The translations under genes were made by a program, and so were the position numbers. DNA of 64,000 bases from Photobacterium sp. DA100 (GTDB lineage Bacteria > Pseudomonadota > Gammaproteobacteria > Enterobacterales > Vibrionaceae). Each line of letters begins with the position of its first letter. The stretch's first letter is position 1. Under the pieces are notes generated by a model, which did not search any database, was not told the DNA's origin, and was given only the letters and a program-made list of their open reading frames with translations. The stretch is from NCBI RefSeq assembly GCF_029223585.1, contig NZ_CP119424.1:1240001-1304000 (forward strand), in the 5' to 3' direction. Shown in pieces: positions 36,747 through 46,902 of the stretch.

Positions 36747-37107
36747 CTTGGTCTTACTTGCAGCGATCCAGCTACTATGGTGCTCCCTGCATCATTCCAT
36801 GATTAAGCTGTTTCCTTCAGCGCTTTCCCTTTGTTTCCTTCCTGGACATGTCCTATCGGTCTCGCCTTGACCCGTCGATACTTCCTGTCTCGACTCTCTT
36901 CTCCTTCCTGGAGGTGTCCCTAACTTCATCCTGAAGTGGTCCATCTATGTCGTCATGACTAGTAGGTATCCTACCTACTGTATCACTTCCTTTTGATTTT
37001 CCCTTCACAGTCCTTGTCCGATAAATCTTCCTGATCCACCGCCCTCTTCCTGAGGGTGCCAACATCCCTGGCCGCTTTCCTGTTCCGTTCCGTCAGTTCC
37101 TTCCGAC
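36717..37107 (-). ncRNA. csrB: CsrB-family regulatory RNA
   Basis: The minus-strand transcript of about 390 bases contains roughly 28 GGA triplets, many as AGGA, CAGGAAG or AGGGA between short inverted repeats, for example CACCCTCAGGAAGAGGGCGGTG. This is the signature of RNAs that sequester the translational regulator CsrA. It ends in a strong terminator (GGGCGCGAC GAAA GTCGCGCCC, then CTCTTTTT). A promoter-like TTGTTT-N16-TAATCT lies just upstream of 37107, and a VarA/UvrY box sits at about -177. The 5' end was placed from the promoter. Vibrios carry several csrB paralogues; which one this is cannot be decided. Confidence 0.9.
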
Positions 37108-37114
37108 GCAGATA

Positions 37115-37142
37115 AGATTACGTGAACTAAAATTCTAAACAA
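37115..37142 (-). promoter_or_regulatory. csrB core promoter
   Basis: On the minus strand TTGTTT (37142-37137) and TAATCT (37120-37115) are separated by 16 bases. Transcription would start around 37107, at GTCGGAAGG, similar to the GTCGACAGG start of E. coli CsrB. Confidence 0.55.
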
Positions 37143-37275
37143 CCGACAGCGATCACATTTTTTATACCCACTTCGTCGCTATTCAACAAATTACCTATAA
37201 CTGCATGATTTTAAAGAAATCAAATAGTAGCGCTAAATTTATCTGACGACCACAAACTTAAAAATCCCACCTCGC

Positions 37276-37293
37276 TGTAAGAGATATCTCACA
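37276..37293. promoter_or_regulatory. VarA/UvrY (GacA-type) binding site of csrB
   Basis: TGTAAGAGATATCTCACA matches the TGTAAG-N6-CTTACA consensus for GacA/UvrY/VarA with one arm mismatch. Its centre lies about 177 bases upstream of the predicted csrB start, the distance typical of enterobacterial and vibrio csr RNA genes. It also lies just downstream of the stop of the hybrid kinase gene. Confidence 0.8.
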
Positions 37294-37322
37294 TTGAAGC
37301 AGGATAAAGGGGTCAATTGGCA

Positions 37323-40112
37323 CTAAATAGCCCGTTCCTGATCATCCTCAGTAGGCTCAAGCCCTTCAAGCTTCTCGAGTAAAACTTCTTTCTTAAACGG
37401 TTTTGCCACATAGTCATTCATGCCAACCTCGTAACATTTCGATATGTCCTCATCAAGAACACTGGCCGTCAGGGCGATGATATGCAAACTCGCCTGTCCC
37501 GTTTTCTTTTCCCACTCTCGAATGGCTGTTGTCGCCGTGAATCCATCCATTACAGGCATCATGCAATCCATTAGCACGGCATAGTAGCTATTGCCTTTTT
37601 TGACCATATCAAGGGCCTGCTGCCCGTTGTTGGCAATATCAAATTGGTACCCTGATTTCTTCAAGAATAAACTGGCAACTTTTTGGTTTACCGCATTATC
37701 TTCAACAATTAGCACCTTGGGCTTTACCGATAACACCGACTCTTCTTGTCGTAGGCCGTTTATGGCGTCTATCTCTTGCTCAAGCAAAACTTGCTTTACG
37801 GCAGACTCAGAGGGTGGGATGCTGACTGCATAATCATTATCGGGATCCTTGGCTATAGTTGGCTCCTGCCCTGCCGACAAAGCCACGGCCTTTTGCTTCA
37901 ACGCTTTTTTAACACTCTTTACCAAGCGCTTGCCAAAAAATGGCAGGGTTACAATACCTGAGATCACGCTACCAAAATCGCATTGCTCATCGCGATGGTC
38001 AATACACAAAATGATAGGCAAATTCGGCATTATCGTCTTAATCAGACCAAGATCATATCTCGTTTGCTTGGTACTTTGCTGACAGTAGAAAATCACATCA
38101 ACATCATTTTCATACCTTGTCGAAAGCTCTGGTACATCGGTTACATAGGCTACCATTCCCAGCCCTTTACACTCAGGTTCAATACGCTGTGCTGCGGCTT
38201 TGTTCGGCCCCAAAACCAGTGCTCGGCAGGCTTGCAAATCAGCCTCGCCAGGTTCGTTCTCCTCGCAGACATCTACCTCTAAACTGAAGAAAAATCGGCT
38301 ACCCAGCCCCTTTTCCGATTCAAGCTCCAAATGGCCACCCAGTAATTCAACAAGCTGGCGGCAAATAGCCAACCCCAATCCGGTTCCGCCAAATTGACGT
38401 GTAATCGAGCCGTCCTCCTGGGTAAATGGGGCAAATACCTGATCCTGTTTGTCCTTATCAATACCTATGCCGGTATCTATCATGGAGAAACGAAGCTGAA
38501 CACGGCCTTCTTGTTGGCTGATACAATCGATCTCAAGAGTCACCCCCCCCTTCTGGGTAAATTTCACCGCATTGGAAGCCAAATTCATCAGCACTTGCCT
38601 TAAGCGATACTCATCCAGAATAACCACTGCCGGTAGCTCCGGATCGACTTTTACTTCAAGGTTTAGTTTGCTCGCTGTTGCCTTAGCCAATACAACAGTC
38701 ATCGTATCGTAGGCAACCTCAGCCAACCGGCACTCACTTGGCGACAACACTAAGTTACCCGATTCAATTTTCGACAAATCCAGAATATCGTTAATTAACA
38801 ACAATAGCGTTTGGGAGGAAGTCTCAATGGTTTGAACATATTCCGCTTGGGAGGGACTCAAGTCGGTATCAACCAAGATGCCTGACATCCCTATAATGCC
38901 ATTGAGCGGCGTGCGGATCTCATGGGACATATTGGCCAAAAATGAGCTCTTGGCCAAATTAGCCTTTTCCGCTTCTTCTTTTGCTTGGAGAAGCTTATTA
39001 TGGTTGGCAATCCGCTCCTCAATCATGCCGTTTAGTTGGTGGCTAAAAACGGTAAACTCGTCTTTGCCGTCCACTTTTATTTTCGCGACCGAGTGATCTT
39101 TATTACTGGTTTCAAGCAGCGCCATTGCTTTTAGTATCCGGTTTAAGTACGAGCCAATCCGCCTAATAAGATTAACCCCTAGCCAAATAATCATAATAAC
39201 AGAGACTAAGATCACTCCGGCATACAGCCAAATAAGCCCCTTCGACTGGCTAATACTCGCCTGAATATCCTGTGCCAGCTGGCGGCTGACCTCTGTCACA
39301 ACAAACTGTATCAAGGTATACCGTTCATCCAAGGCGGAAAGCGAATTATTCTCACCAAAACCAGTAAAAGTCCCCAAAAATATACTTTCACGTAACTTAT
39401 AACTGGCTGCGAATACCGGATTAGCAAACGTTCTGCGCAATAACTCAATCTGTGCCGGGTTCGCGTTAATAGATAAATAACGCTCAATGATTAATTGCTG
39501 CCGTTCTATAAGTGTGTCCAATTGCTCCTTGTAATCCGACGCTTGCTCTGACTGGGTGGCAATCATACGGATATACCAATTTTCTTGCTGCGCCCATAAC
39601 TGCAGCCATTGAAGTTGGTACAAAATAGATAGCTTTTGTTCAATATTGGCGTCGGCAACGTCGATGGGAGCTTTTTCAAGCGATACTAGGTTTTGGATAA
39701 CAAGATCAAACCCCCAATCAGACCAATCATTCAATTCCATTATTTCAACATATTCATACTCGGAGATAAGATCTTTCATCTCCTCACTGGTGGATAACGC
39801 CTCAGCAGATTGAGTACTAGAAAAAGCACGGGGAATAATAGCTGAATACTGTGATGCTTGTTCAAGTATATTTGAAACTGTTTCATCTATTTCATTACCG
39901 GATAGTCTATTAATTTTCAGTTCATGAACAGAATTTGAAAACTTCGAATTTGCCTTTAACAAATCCAACCGAGCCGTTAATTTATTCAATGAAGTAACTT
40001 TGTCGAACAGACTAGAAATTTCAATGGCTGCAAAGACACCGGAAAACGTAAGTGGCAGAACAACAAGAGAAATCAGCCTTAATTTTATCGAAAACCGATT
40101 CAGCAACCCCAT
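37323..40112 (-). CDS. Hybrid sensor histidine kinase with NIT-like sensor region
   Basis: This 929-residue kinase has an N-terminal membrane segment, a helical periplasmic region with an NIT-like [10 protein letters not shown] stretch and a second span near 295-320. A HAMP-like linker and HisKA follow, with the phospho-His about residue 397 in [12 protein letters not shown]. The HATPase has [17 protein letters not shown] and [10 protein letters not shown] first receiver-like domain lacks a recognisable phospho-Asp, and a C-terminal receiver has [11 protein letters not shown] (Asp about 849). No HPt domain follows. AAGGTGAGG precedes the ATG at 40112. It is divergent from a small periplasmic protein and porin that may share its signal. 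Confidence 0.9.
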   Translation of the reverse strand: MGLLNRFSIKLRLISLVVLPLTFSGVFAAIEISSLFDKVTSLNKLTARLDLLKANSKFSNSVHELKINRLSGNEIDETVSNILEQASQYSAIIPRAFSSTQSAEALSTSEEMKDLISEYEYVEIMELNDWSDWGFDLVIQNLVSLEKAPIDVADANIEQKLSILYQLQWLQLWAQQENWYIRMIATQSEQASDYKEQLDTLIERQQLIIERYLSINANPAQIELLRRTFANPVFAASYKLRESIFLGTFTGFGENNSLSALDERYTLIQFVVTEVSRQLAQDIQASISQSKGLIWLYAGVILVSVIMIIWLGVNLIRRIGSYLNRILKAMALLETSNKDHSVAKIKVDGKDEFTVFSHQLNGMIEERIANHNKLLQAKEEAEKANLAKSSFLANMSHEIRTPLNGIIGMSGILVDTDLSPSQAEYVQTIETSSQTLLLLINDILDLSKIESGNLVLSPSECRLAEVAYDTMTVVLAKATASKLNLEVKVDPELPAVVILDEYRLRQVLMNLASNAVKFTQKGGVTLEIDCISQQEGRVQLRFSMIDTGIGIDKDKQDQVFAPFTQEDGSITRQFGGTGLGLAICRQLVELLGGHLELESEKGLGSRFFFSLEVDVCEENEPGEADLQACRALVLGPNKAAAQRIEPECKGLGMVAYVTDVPELSTRYENDVDVIFYCQQSTKQTRYDLGLIKTIMPNLPIILCIDHRDEQCDFGSVISGIVTLPFFGKRLVKSVKKALKQKAVALSAGQEPTIAKDPDNDYAVSIPPSESAVKQVLLEQEIDAINGLRQEESVLSVKPKVLIVEDNAVNQKVASLFLKKSGYQFDIANNGQQALDMVKKGNSYYAVLMDCMMPVMDGFTATTAIREWEKKTGQASLHIIALTASVLDEDISKCYEVGMNDYVAKPFKKEVLLEKLEGLEPTEDDQERAI

Positions 40113-40213
40113 AACCTCACCTTGATCAAAAAATTCAATCTTGCCTATTTGTACTAACATCAATGTCTACTAACATTTATAGCAGGAATGAACATGATGA
40201 TGGAACTAATTCA

Positions 40214-40693
40214 ATGATCAAAGGATTGACTTTAAAAAGTTTATTGCCTTTCACGACATTATTGACACTAGCATCAATAATTAGCCCTCCGTCTTTTGCC
40301 AACGATAATGCAAAAGATATTGAGTTTGCCGTTTTTTCATTAAATGAAGAGATCCCAGCTTTAACAAAAAGTAAAGCCAGAATGCTCTACAAAGGAAAAA
40401 CCAAGAAACTTAACGGCAGTATTAAAATTGTTTTAGTTGACTTGCCCGAAAAGTCTATTCATCGCGAAGAATTCTACAACATGCTGTTAGGCAAATCCGT
40501 TTCGCAAATGAACGGATATTGGGCCAGCCTGTCATTTTCTGGCAAAGGAGCCCCGCCAGAGGAACTAAGCAGTGATGATATAAAAGAAATCATCGAATGG
40601 CTTAATAAGAACCCCAACGGGATTGCCTATGCTCCTGTCAGTGCCGTGCCAGAAAATGCCAATATTCTCATTACAGTCTTACAAGGAGAGTAA
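40214..40693 (+). CDS. Small exported PBP-like protein (PstS-related)
   Basis: This 159-residue protein has a signal peptide (hydrophobic FTTLLTLASIISPP, cleavage near SFA). Its mature part includes SKARMLYKGKTKKL, REEFYNMLLGKSVSQMNGYW and NPNGIAYAPVSAVP, patterns of small phosphate-ABC substrate-binding-like proteins. No transporter genes are nearby. The ATG at 40214 starts the signal peptide; the frame opens at 40163, overlapping the divergent kinase gene's upstream codons. The porin follows 3 bases after the stop, so both are co-expressed. A role as soluble ligand sensor for the divergent kinase is an inference. Confidence 0.75.
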   Translation: MIKGLTLKSLLPFTTLLTLASIISPPSFANDNAKDIEFAVFSLNEEIPALTKSKARMLYKGKTKKLNGSIKIVLVDLPEKSIHREEFYNMLLGKSVSQMNGYWASLSFSGKGAPPEELSSDDIKEIIEWLNKNPNGIAYAPVSAVPENANILITVLQGE

Positions 40694-40696
40694 GAT

Positions 40697-41749
40697 ATGA
40701 CTCAAAAATCATTGCTTGCACTCGCTGTACTTGTATCGCCTTTAACCAGTGTGGCAGCTATACAAATCACCGATAATTTTTCCATCAGTGGCTTTGGTTC
40801 TACCTCTATCACCAAGTCAGATAACAGCACTCCTTTGTTTGTACACCGTGAAATCACCGATGAGACATGCTACGACTGCGACACCACCTTCGGCCTTCAA
40901 GCTGACCTTTCAATCATCGAAGATGTCAATGCCTCGGTTCAGGTGGTCAAGCGGCCACAAGATCATTGGTCTGATGTCGAATTAGAATGGGCATACCTAA
41001 ACTACGAGGTAAACCAGTTTTCCTTTCGCGGAGGCAGGTTGCGCATACCGCTATTTCTTATTTCGGAATATTACTATATCGGCCAAGCCTACCCTTGGGC
41101 CCGTCCGCCCCAAGAGGTATATGACAGTATTCTCGGCTTTACCTCATACGAAGGGATCAGTGCCTCCTGGTTGTGGGACGTCAATGATGAAGCTGTTGTG
41201 AGAATAACGCCTTACTATGGCTTTGGTAATGACAACAAAGTCAAATTCAGCGGCGCCCGGTTCAACTTCAAAACTGACTATCTGGCAGGGCTATCTGCAG
41301 AGCTCAGCGGGTTCAACTACCGCGTGCATTTTGGCTACTTAAATTCAAAGTACTTAATGTCCCCTAGCTCGTCTTCCGAAAAAGAAACATTGAATATCTA
41401 CACCCTTGGTGGCGAATACTCGATGGATGACTGGCTATTTATGTCAGAAGTACAAACAGACGATCTACAGACCAATTGGTATGTCAGTGCCGCTTACAGC
41501 GTCGATAAATTCACACCTTATCTGGTCTATGGAGAAAGCCACCACCGCCGTAAGTCAAACAGTGTAACCGCTGGAATACGTTATGACCTAACCCACAAGA
41601 TTTCACTCAATGCCGAATGGCAAGGCATCTATATGGACAGGGAAGATTACAACGCCGGTAACGAGGGGCAATTTGTCACGGCGCCAATTCATTACAATGA
41701 AGACAAAGATGTTCAAGTGTATACGGTTATGATTAACTTTATTTTCTAA
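40697..41749 (+). CDS. Outer membrane porin-like protein
   Basis: This 350-residue protein has a signal peptide (LLALAVLVSPLTSVAA) and alternating beta-strand pattern throughout, ending in the aromatic TVMINFIF typical of outer membrane barrels. FSFRGGRLRIPLFLISEYYYIGQAYPWARPP resembles phosphate/sulfate-type porin strands. A CYDC pair near residues 55-58 is unusual for a porin. GGAGAG precedes the ATG, 3 bases from the upstream gene. Substrate unknown; linkage with a PstS-like protein suggests an anion. Confidence 0.83.
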   Translation: MTQKSLLALAVLVSPLTSVAAIQITDNFSISGFGSTSITKSDNSTPLFVHREITDETCYDCDTTFGLQADLSIIEDVNASVQVVKRPQDHWSDVELEWAYLNYEVNQFSFRGGRLRIPLFLISEYYYIGQAYPWARPPQEVYDSILGFTSYEGISASWLWDVNDEAVVRITPYYGFGNDNKVKFSGARFNFKTDYLAGLSAELSGFNYRVHFGYLNSKYLMSPSSSSEKETLNIYTLGGEYSMDDWLFMSEVQTDDLQTNWYVSAAYSVDKFTPYLVYGESHHRRKSNSVTAGIRYDLTHKISLNAEWQGIYMDREDYNAGNEGQFVTAPIHYNEDKDVQVYTVMINFIF

Positions 41750-41806
41750 TTGCCCCAAACAGACCAGAGCGCTTCAGGCCAATCGCCTGAAGCACTGGCA
41801 GCTCAG

Positions 41807-42721
41807 CTACTTCACTAACATGGCAGCACCGAAAACCCCGGCGCTGTCGCCCAACGCGGGCTTGGCCAGTACCGTATTGAGAACAGGATTGAACAAATGC
41901 GGTAAAATCGCCTCGCGCCCCTCGGTATACAGGGATTCAATGTTTCCTACCCCACCGCCTACGACGATCACATCTGGATCCAGCACATTGATAATTGTCG
42001 CAACCGCCCGACCAAACTGCTGGTGCATGCGGTCAATCGTCTGCCGCGCCAACTCATCGCCCTGACTTGCCAATGCCACTATCTCCGGAAGATTTCGAGA
42101 AACAGCTGGATAACCACTGTTCTCTCGGTAGTAACGCTCTAGTCCTTTTCCCGACAACACAGTTTCAACACAGCCATTTTTACCGCAATAACAAGGTGCG
42201 CCATCAGCTTCGAGCACATTATGCCCCCACTCGCCTGCGATACCATGACAGCCATTGAGCACCTTGCCGTTAACAACAATACCACTACCGACGCCTGTCC
42301 CCATAATGATACCGAATACCACTTCAGCATCAGGCTTTATGTCCTGGACCACCCCCAGTGTTGCTTCTGCCAGGGCAAAGCAATTAGCGTCGTTGGCCAA
42401 ACGCACGGGGATCCCCAGTAGTGACGCCAAGTCTTGATCCAACGGCTGGCCATTGAGATGGGTCGAGTTACAGTTTTTCATGGTGCCGGTTGCCGGATCC
42501 AAGGTTCCAGGCGTGCCAAAACCAACAATTTTAGGGTACTCACCCACCTCCTCGGCGCATGAGTCGATCAACTTCTTAATCTGTCCGAGCACATGCTGAT
42601 AGCCACCTTCGCCCTCGGTGGGCAGGCGCTTACGCAACATACAGTGGTCATCAGTATATTGCATGACAGCACACTCGATTTTTGTCCCGCCCAGATCAAT
42701 ACCCCAATAATATTTGCTCAT
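41807..42721 (-). CDS. ROK-family sugar kinase (fructokinase/Mak-like)
   Basis: This 304-residue ROK kinase has ATP-binding GIDLGGTKIE at the N-terminus, GTGVGSGIVVNGKVLNG, the catalytic Asp region RLANDANCFALAEA and zinc-binding AGEWGHN..CYCGKNGCVE. NCNSTHLNGQPLDQDL resembles E. coli Mak, a mannose/fructose kinase, so hexose phosphorylation in the cytoplasm is likely. N-acetylglucosamine kinase is an alternative. GGGAG precedes the ATG. It is a single gene, convergent with the porin. Confidence 0.9.
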   Translation of the reverse strand: MSKYYWGIDLGGTKIECAVMQYTDDHCMLRKRLPTEGEGGYQHVLGQIKKLIDSCAEEVGEYPKIVGFGTPGTLDPATGTMKNCNSTHLNGQPLDQDLASLLGIPVRLANDANCFALAEATLGVVQDIKPDAEVVFGIIMGTGVGSGIVVNGKVLNGCHGIAGEWGHNVLEADGAPCYCGKNGCVETVLSGKGLERYYRENSGYPAVSRNLPEIVALASQGDELARQTIDRMHQQFGRAVATIINVLDPDVIVVGGGVGNIESLYTEGREAILPHLFNPVLNTVLAKPALGDSAGVFGAAMLVK

Positions 42722-42949
42722 AACTCTCCCGCTTTGTGGCTTGCCGCTCTATATGGCTACAGATTTCAGTAGATACAGTCCATGCTGCTGCAATGGAGTA
42801 TGTGTCGCGCTTTCACCTCTGCACTGCAAAGCGCGCAAAATCAGCCATACTTATACCAAAACATAATGGTTACTGATGTCTAATCATCGTCATTTTAAGC
42901 AATTAACACGCTGATTAATCGACAATACAACATATTTTGGAGATTTGTG

Positions 42950-43165
42950 ATGTTTCTAAGAGAGTCACGCACTGGTGATTTAGTTGACGTCATCGACATG
43001 TCTTCTTTGGTCAACCCCTTCTCCTCACATGTCAAAGTGCAGTATCAATCCGGCGAAGATCTTGCCGATCCGGTTACTGTCGACAAACAAAGTTTGGCTT
43101 TTCCTTCTGGTGAGGAATTACCAGAGTGCTGGATAAACGGCTATTACAGGCATAGTCAACGATAA
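42950..43165 (+). CDS. Small acidic conserved protein of unknown function
   Basis: A 71-residue soluble protein opens MFLRESRTGDLVDVIDMSSLVNP and ends CWINGYYRHSQR. It is rich in Asp, Glu and Ser with no cysteine pair or membrane segment. GGAG lies seven to nine bases before ATG 42950 (a GTG directly before it is less likely). A strong terminator follows at once, so it is a real unit. It looks like short Vibrionaceae proteins I cannot name; no function is proposed. Confidence 0.65.
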   Translation: MFLRESRTGDLVDVIDMSSLVNPFSSHVKVQYQSGEDLADPVTVDKQSLAFPSGEELPECWINGYYRHSQR

Positions 43166-43171
43166 CCAAAC

Positions 43172-43201
43172 AAAAGAGCCCTCTGATGAGGGCTCTTTTT
43201 T
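43172..43201. terminator. Bidirectional terminator
   Basis: AAAAGAGCCCTC and GAGGGCTCTTTT pair around TGAT with A- and T-tracts on both sides. It separates the small acidic protein gene from the convergent pqiC gene. Confidence 0.88.
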
Positions 43202-43224
43202 CAGCAAATCAAATCGGACCCGAT

Positions 43225-43812
43225 TTACATCGCCAGACTATTAATGCTCTGGCTGATCTGGTTGGTTAAACGCGCCACGCCTTCAGCCAATGCTTTCACC
43301 TGTGCATCATAGCCATCTTGCTCGAGTGGGACTTGAATGAAAAACGGCTGCCTTGCCAAGGCTTCACCTTGCTTATCAACCAGTAGCCATTGTCCGCTCA
43401 ATCTTGCGCCACCGCTGTAGTGACCGTTGAACTGGGTAAACTTCACCTGAAGTTTCGGCAAATTGCCGCTATTTACAACAGGAGTCAGCTCATCGAACCA
43501 GTATCTTGATTGCTTCTGGCGTAAATCCTGAGTAATGATCCGTGTCAGCTGACGCGATAAGCTTTCTGCCCATAAGTTTTGCTGAGCCTGGACCACTTCG
43601 GTTTCACTGCTTTGGTAAACAAGCCCAGTTCCCGCCAGATGCTCGGCTACTTCAACGGGGCGAACAATAACCACCGGTTGATGCTTGTTGGCAAACGCCA
43701 TGGTTAAATCACTGCTGTGATCAGGCAGCAAATACGTTTTCGTCACTGGCTCTGTAGAGCTGCAGCCCGCTACCGCCAACAGGGCAAGCGCTAGAATTAT
43801 TCCCTTGTTCAT
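43225..43812 (-). CDS. pqiC: PqiC-type outer membrane lipoprotein
   Basis: This 195-residue lipoprotein has a lipobox LLAVAGCSS (Cys17) and the DUF330 ABC-type auxiliary lipoprotein fold, with RPVEVAEHLAGTGLVYQ near the middle. PqiC forms the outer-membrane end of the PqiABC lipid-transport conduit. GGAGGACG precedes the ATG, which overlaps the pqiB stop by one base (TAATG). Confidence 0.88.
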   Translation of the reverse strand: MNKGIILALALLAVAGCSSTEPVTKTYLLPDHSSDLTMAFANKHQPVVIVRPVEVAEHLAGTGLVYQSSETEVVQAQQNLWAESLSRQLTRIITQDLRQKQSRYWFDELTPVVNSGNLPKLQVKFTQFNGHYSGGARLSGQWLLVDKQGEALARQPFFIQVPLEQDGYDAQVKALAEGVARLTNQISQSINSLAM

Positions 43813-45458
43813 TATTGACGTCCTCCGACAGGAATGGGATCAGCTGCTTTTTCCCCGCTGAAAATCAGTGAGTTGGGTTTTTCATTTATCTGCCGCAATA
43901 CAGGCTGTAGCTCTGCCATCACTTGTTCAAACTGTATCAATGCCTGCTCCAAATTCTGATAAGGTGCACCATCGGGACTGTAGCCGTTAAGAGTATCTTG
44001 GATCTGCTGCAAGCTTTCACGAATTTCACCCGGTATTGCCTTGGTGTCTTTCTGTGCCAGTAAGCTGTTGAGCTCTGTTGCAACTTTTTCAGCCGCTAGT
44101 AATGTCTTCTGCGATGTTTCCAGCGTTTTGTTCAGGGTCTGCAAGGTATCTTCAACGGGTAAATTGTTGATCTTTTTCAATATTGAAGTGATCTCTTTTT
44201 GAATCTGTGCAAAACCGCCAGCCTTGGTCGGAAAAACATCATACTCACCATAATTACGGTGTTTATATTTTTTCTCTTCAGGATAGACCTCAACATCCAC
44301 TAATAAGGCACCGGTTAGGATATTCGCAGTTTTCAATGACCCGCGCAGGCCATAACTAAACTCTTCTTCGAGGCTAGCCCTAAGCTTCTCTAAATTATCG
44401 TATTTCACATGGGCAATCACCCTGTCCAATTCGATACGTACCAGTACCGGAATTTGCCGATTAGAAAAACTTTTCTCCTCACTCATAATATCCAGAGGCA
44501 CTTTACGCACCGTACCGATTTGAATACCGCGATACTCAACAGGCGCACCAGGTTTCAAGCCCCGTACGGACTCATCAAATAGCATAACGTATTCAAGGTA
44601 ATCTTCGAAAAATCGCTCACGCACTTGCTTGATGTTGTCATATAAACGGAACTTAGATTTATCTTTGGTAATAAGCTCACCGGGCTCTCGCCCCTGAGGC
44701 ACACGAAAGCTCACCCCGCCAGTGATCAGTGATTCGATCGAGCCAATTTTCAAATTGAACCCTTCCGCCGACATTTGCAGCTCAACCCCGGAGGTCAACC
44801 AAAAACGGGTACTTTTCCTTATCAGGCTGTTATATGGCTCGAAAATAAATAGCTGGTAGTGGGCTTTTTTACTTTCCGTATCAAAGCTCACATTTTCAAC
44901 CCGCCCCACCGTAAAGCCCTCATAAAGCACCGGGTCACCCACTCCCAGCTTACCCGCTTCATTATGGCTCAGGATCAAACGCAGCCCCTTGGCATCTGGC
45001 GGCGCAACCGGTGGGACGTCCAGCACATCGAAGGTAAATTGTTCTTTCTCACTTTTACCTGGTTGCAGTTGGATGTATGCCCCCGATAACAAGGTATCCA
45101 ACCCGGACACCCCTGACTTTCCGATGCGCGGCTTTACCACCCAAAATAAAGAGTCTTCCTTGAGCATCCGGGCTGCGTCTTTATCCATTTGCGCTGTCAC
45201 TTGAATAGCACTGTAGTCCTCATTTAAGGTTACCGCCGTGACCACACCGACTTTAACGTTCAACGCTTTAATTTCAGTTTTACCAACCTCAATACCCTCA
45301 GCAGTATCGATATTCAATACAATTTCAGGCCCTTGGCTAGTGATAAACTGAATCAGCATCCATATACCAATCCCGACGGCAATAACAGGTACCAACCATA
45401 TCGACGATATTTGTTTAATGGCTTCTTTCTTAGCCTGGGGAGATGAGGTTTCACTCAT
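43812..45458 (-). CDS. pqiB: PqiB, MCE-domain periplasmic tunnel protein
   Basis: This 548-residue protein has one N-terminal membrane anchor (IWLVPVIAVGIGIWMLIQF) followed by three MCE domains beginning near GIEVGKTEIKALNVKVGVV, KLGVGDPVLYEGFTVGRVE and GLKPGAPVEYRGIQIGTVR. A C-terminal helical region forms a needle. PqiB hexamers bridge inner and outer membranes for lipid transfer. It overlaps the pqiA end (ATGAGTGA) and the pqiC start, so the three are translationally coupled. Length equals the E. coli protein within a few residues. Confidence 0.94.
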   Translation of the reverse strand: MSETSSPQAKKEAIKQISSIWLVPVIAVGIGIWMLIQFITSQGPEIVLNIDTAEGIEVGKTEIKALNVKVGVVTAVTLNEDYSAIQVTAQMDKDAARMLKEDSLFWVVKPRIGKSGVSGLDTLLSGAYIQLQPGKSEKEQFTFDVLDVPPVAPPDAKGLRLILSHNEAGKLGVGDPVLYEGFTVGRVENVSFDTESKKAHYQLFIFEPYNSLIRKSTRFWLTSGVELQMSAEGFNLKIGSIESLITGGVSFRVPQGREPGELITKDKSKFRLYDNIKQVRERFFEDYLEYVMLFDESVRGLKPGAPVEYRGIQIGTVRKVPLDIMSEEKSFSNRQIPVLVRIELDRVIAHVKYDNLEKLRASLEEEFSYGLRGSLKTANILTGALLVDVEVYPEEKKYKHRNYGEYDVFPTKAGGFAQIQKEITSILKKINNLPVEDTLQTLNKTLETSQKTLLAAEKVATELNSLLAQKDTKAIPGEIRESLQQIQDTLNGYSPDGAPYQNLEQALIQFEQVMAELQPVLRQINEKPNSLIFSGEKAADPIPVGGRQ

Positions 45459-46785
45459 AACTGTTTTTCTCTTTATTATTGTTCACATAGCCTGCGGGGG
45501 AGACAAACGCCGAATCCTTGGGCCAAAACACACGGGGATCAAAAGACATTGCTGAGATCATAGTCAGTAGAACAACACAGGCAAACGATAATGCAGCAGG
45601 GCCTGGGTAAATTGCCATTAAGTTCTGAAGTTGAACCAAGGCCACCAAAATCGCCACCACAAAAATATCAATCATCGACCAACGACCAATAAACTCTGTC
45701 ATTCGATACACCTTTAACTTTCGCACCGCTTTCTTTTCATCGAGGCTGCCACCTTTCCCAGCCATGATATACAGCCAAGACAGCGCAATAATTTTTGCCA
45801 GCGGAATGACCACACTTGCCAGAAAAATAACTGCCGCTATGGGATATGACTTTAATTGCCATAACAACACAACCCCGCCCAGTATGGTTGAGCCTTCTGC
45901 TTTGCCCAAACTGACGGTATACATCATGGGATAAAGATTGGCGGGAATAAAAAAGACAGCGGCGGCGATAAGCAACGCCCAGGACCGCTGCAACATCTGC
46001 TGAGGCTCGTAGGGGTGGAGCCGGCCATGGCAGCGGATACAGCGAGCATGCTTCTCTTCCGTCAGCGGATTGAGTTGCGAGCACACATGGCAGCTGACAT
46101 GGTTATAACTGTTGTGGCAATCACCGGCCTTTACGCCATCCTGCGGCTCGAGAGGAAGAAACTGCAACCATAGCCAGGTACGATCAGCCATCGAGACGCA
46201 TTTCACCACCAGCATGGTATAGAGGCAAAACGCCCAAAACGACATCCCCAGTCCGATATCCGCCAACGACGCAATTTTTATCAAGCTGACCAATACCCCA
46301 ATTAAAAACACATCAACCATCAACCAAGGTTCAATCCGGATCATTAGCCGACATAACTTTTTCTCCCACAAGGCAATAGGCTTTTCTCCCGGATACTTTA
46401 GCCGCTGGCCTGCACGGAAATACAAATATAGCAGCGAGACCAAATACAAAGCCGGCAACACTAATACCGTTAACAGGAGCAAAAGTGCCAGCAAACTATT
46501 TTGAAAAACACTGAGCATTTCTGCCGAATGCATCAGGGTGATTTCCTGGCTGATCCCCTTCACGCTGAACGACATAAAAGGGAAACTGATGCTGGCAACA
46601 AGCATTACCAAGCTCGCCAAACCATAAGACAGTGGCCGCTGAAATGGCTGGGCTATGCGTTTAACCAGAGTGTGATGGCACCTTGGACAAACCGACTTCT
46701 CATCATCGCCGAGCTCAGGCAACGCCACCACTAATCCACACTCCTCACAGCCGACTAGCGCTTGTCGTTGTTGTGGTTTACCCAT
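45451..46785 (-). CDS. pqiA: PqiA, inner membrane component of the Pqi system
   Basis: This 444-residue polytopic protein has two PqiA repeats, each starting with a zinc-ribbon pair: CEECGLVVALPE..CPRCHHTL near the N-terminus and CHVCSQLNP..CIRCHGRL near residue 240. Each is followed by about four hydrophobic spans. It works with PqiB and PqiC in lipid trafficking and is paraquat-inducible in E. coli. GAGGTAC precedes the ATG. It heads the pqiABC operon. Confidence 0.94.
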   Translation of the reverse strand: MGKPQQRQALVGCEECGLVVALPELGDDEKSVCPRCHHTLVKRIAQPFQRPLSYGLASLVMLVASISFPFMSFSVKGISQEITLMHSAEMLSVFQNSLLALLLLLTVLVLPALYLVSLLYLYFRAGQRLKYPGEKPIALWEKKLCRLMIRIEPWLMVDVFLIGVLVSLIKIASLADIGLGMSFWAFCLYTMLVVKCVSMADRTWLWLQFLPLEPQDGVKAGDCHNSYNHVSCHVCSQLNPLTEEKHARCIRCHGRLHPYEPQQMLQRSWALLIAAAVFFIPANLYPMMYTVSLGKAEGSTILGGVVLLWQLKSYPIAAVIFLASVVIPLAKIIALSWLYIMAGKGGSLDEKKAVRKLKVYRMTEFIGRWSMIDIFVVAILVALVQLQNLMAIYPGPAALSFACVVLLTMISAMSFDPRVFWPKDSAFVSPAGYVNNNKEKNSYE

Positions 46786-46902
46786 TTGTACCTCAATTCA
46801 CCTTGCATCGGGCAAGGCAACATTATCAATTAGCGTTATTTTACTTTATTTAAGTTAGTATACCCAAGTGGCATTAAGTTGCTTAACTGCAACACATAAC
46901 TG

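Noticed and set aside
36853..37065. A 70-codon minus-strand frame in the csrB region
   Set aside because: It overlaps the GGA-repeat RNA; its Arg/Lys/Gly-rich translation is explained by repeated AGGA motifs, and no ribosome site or family was found.
41769..41793. GCTTCAGG/CCTGAAGC hairpin between the porin and ROK kinase genes
   Set aside because: It may act as a weak terminator, but no T-tract follows on either strand, so it is not listed as a feature.
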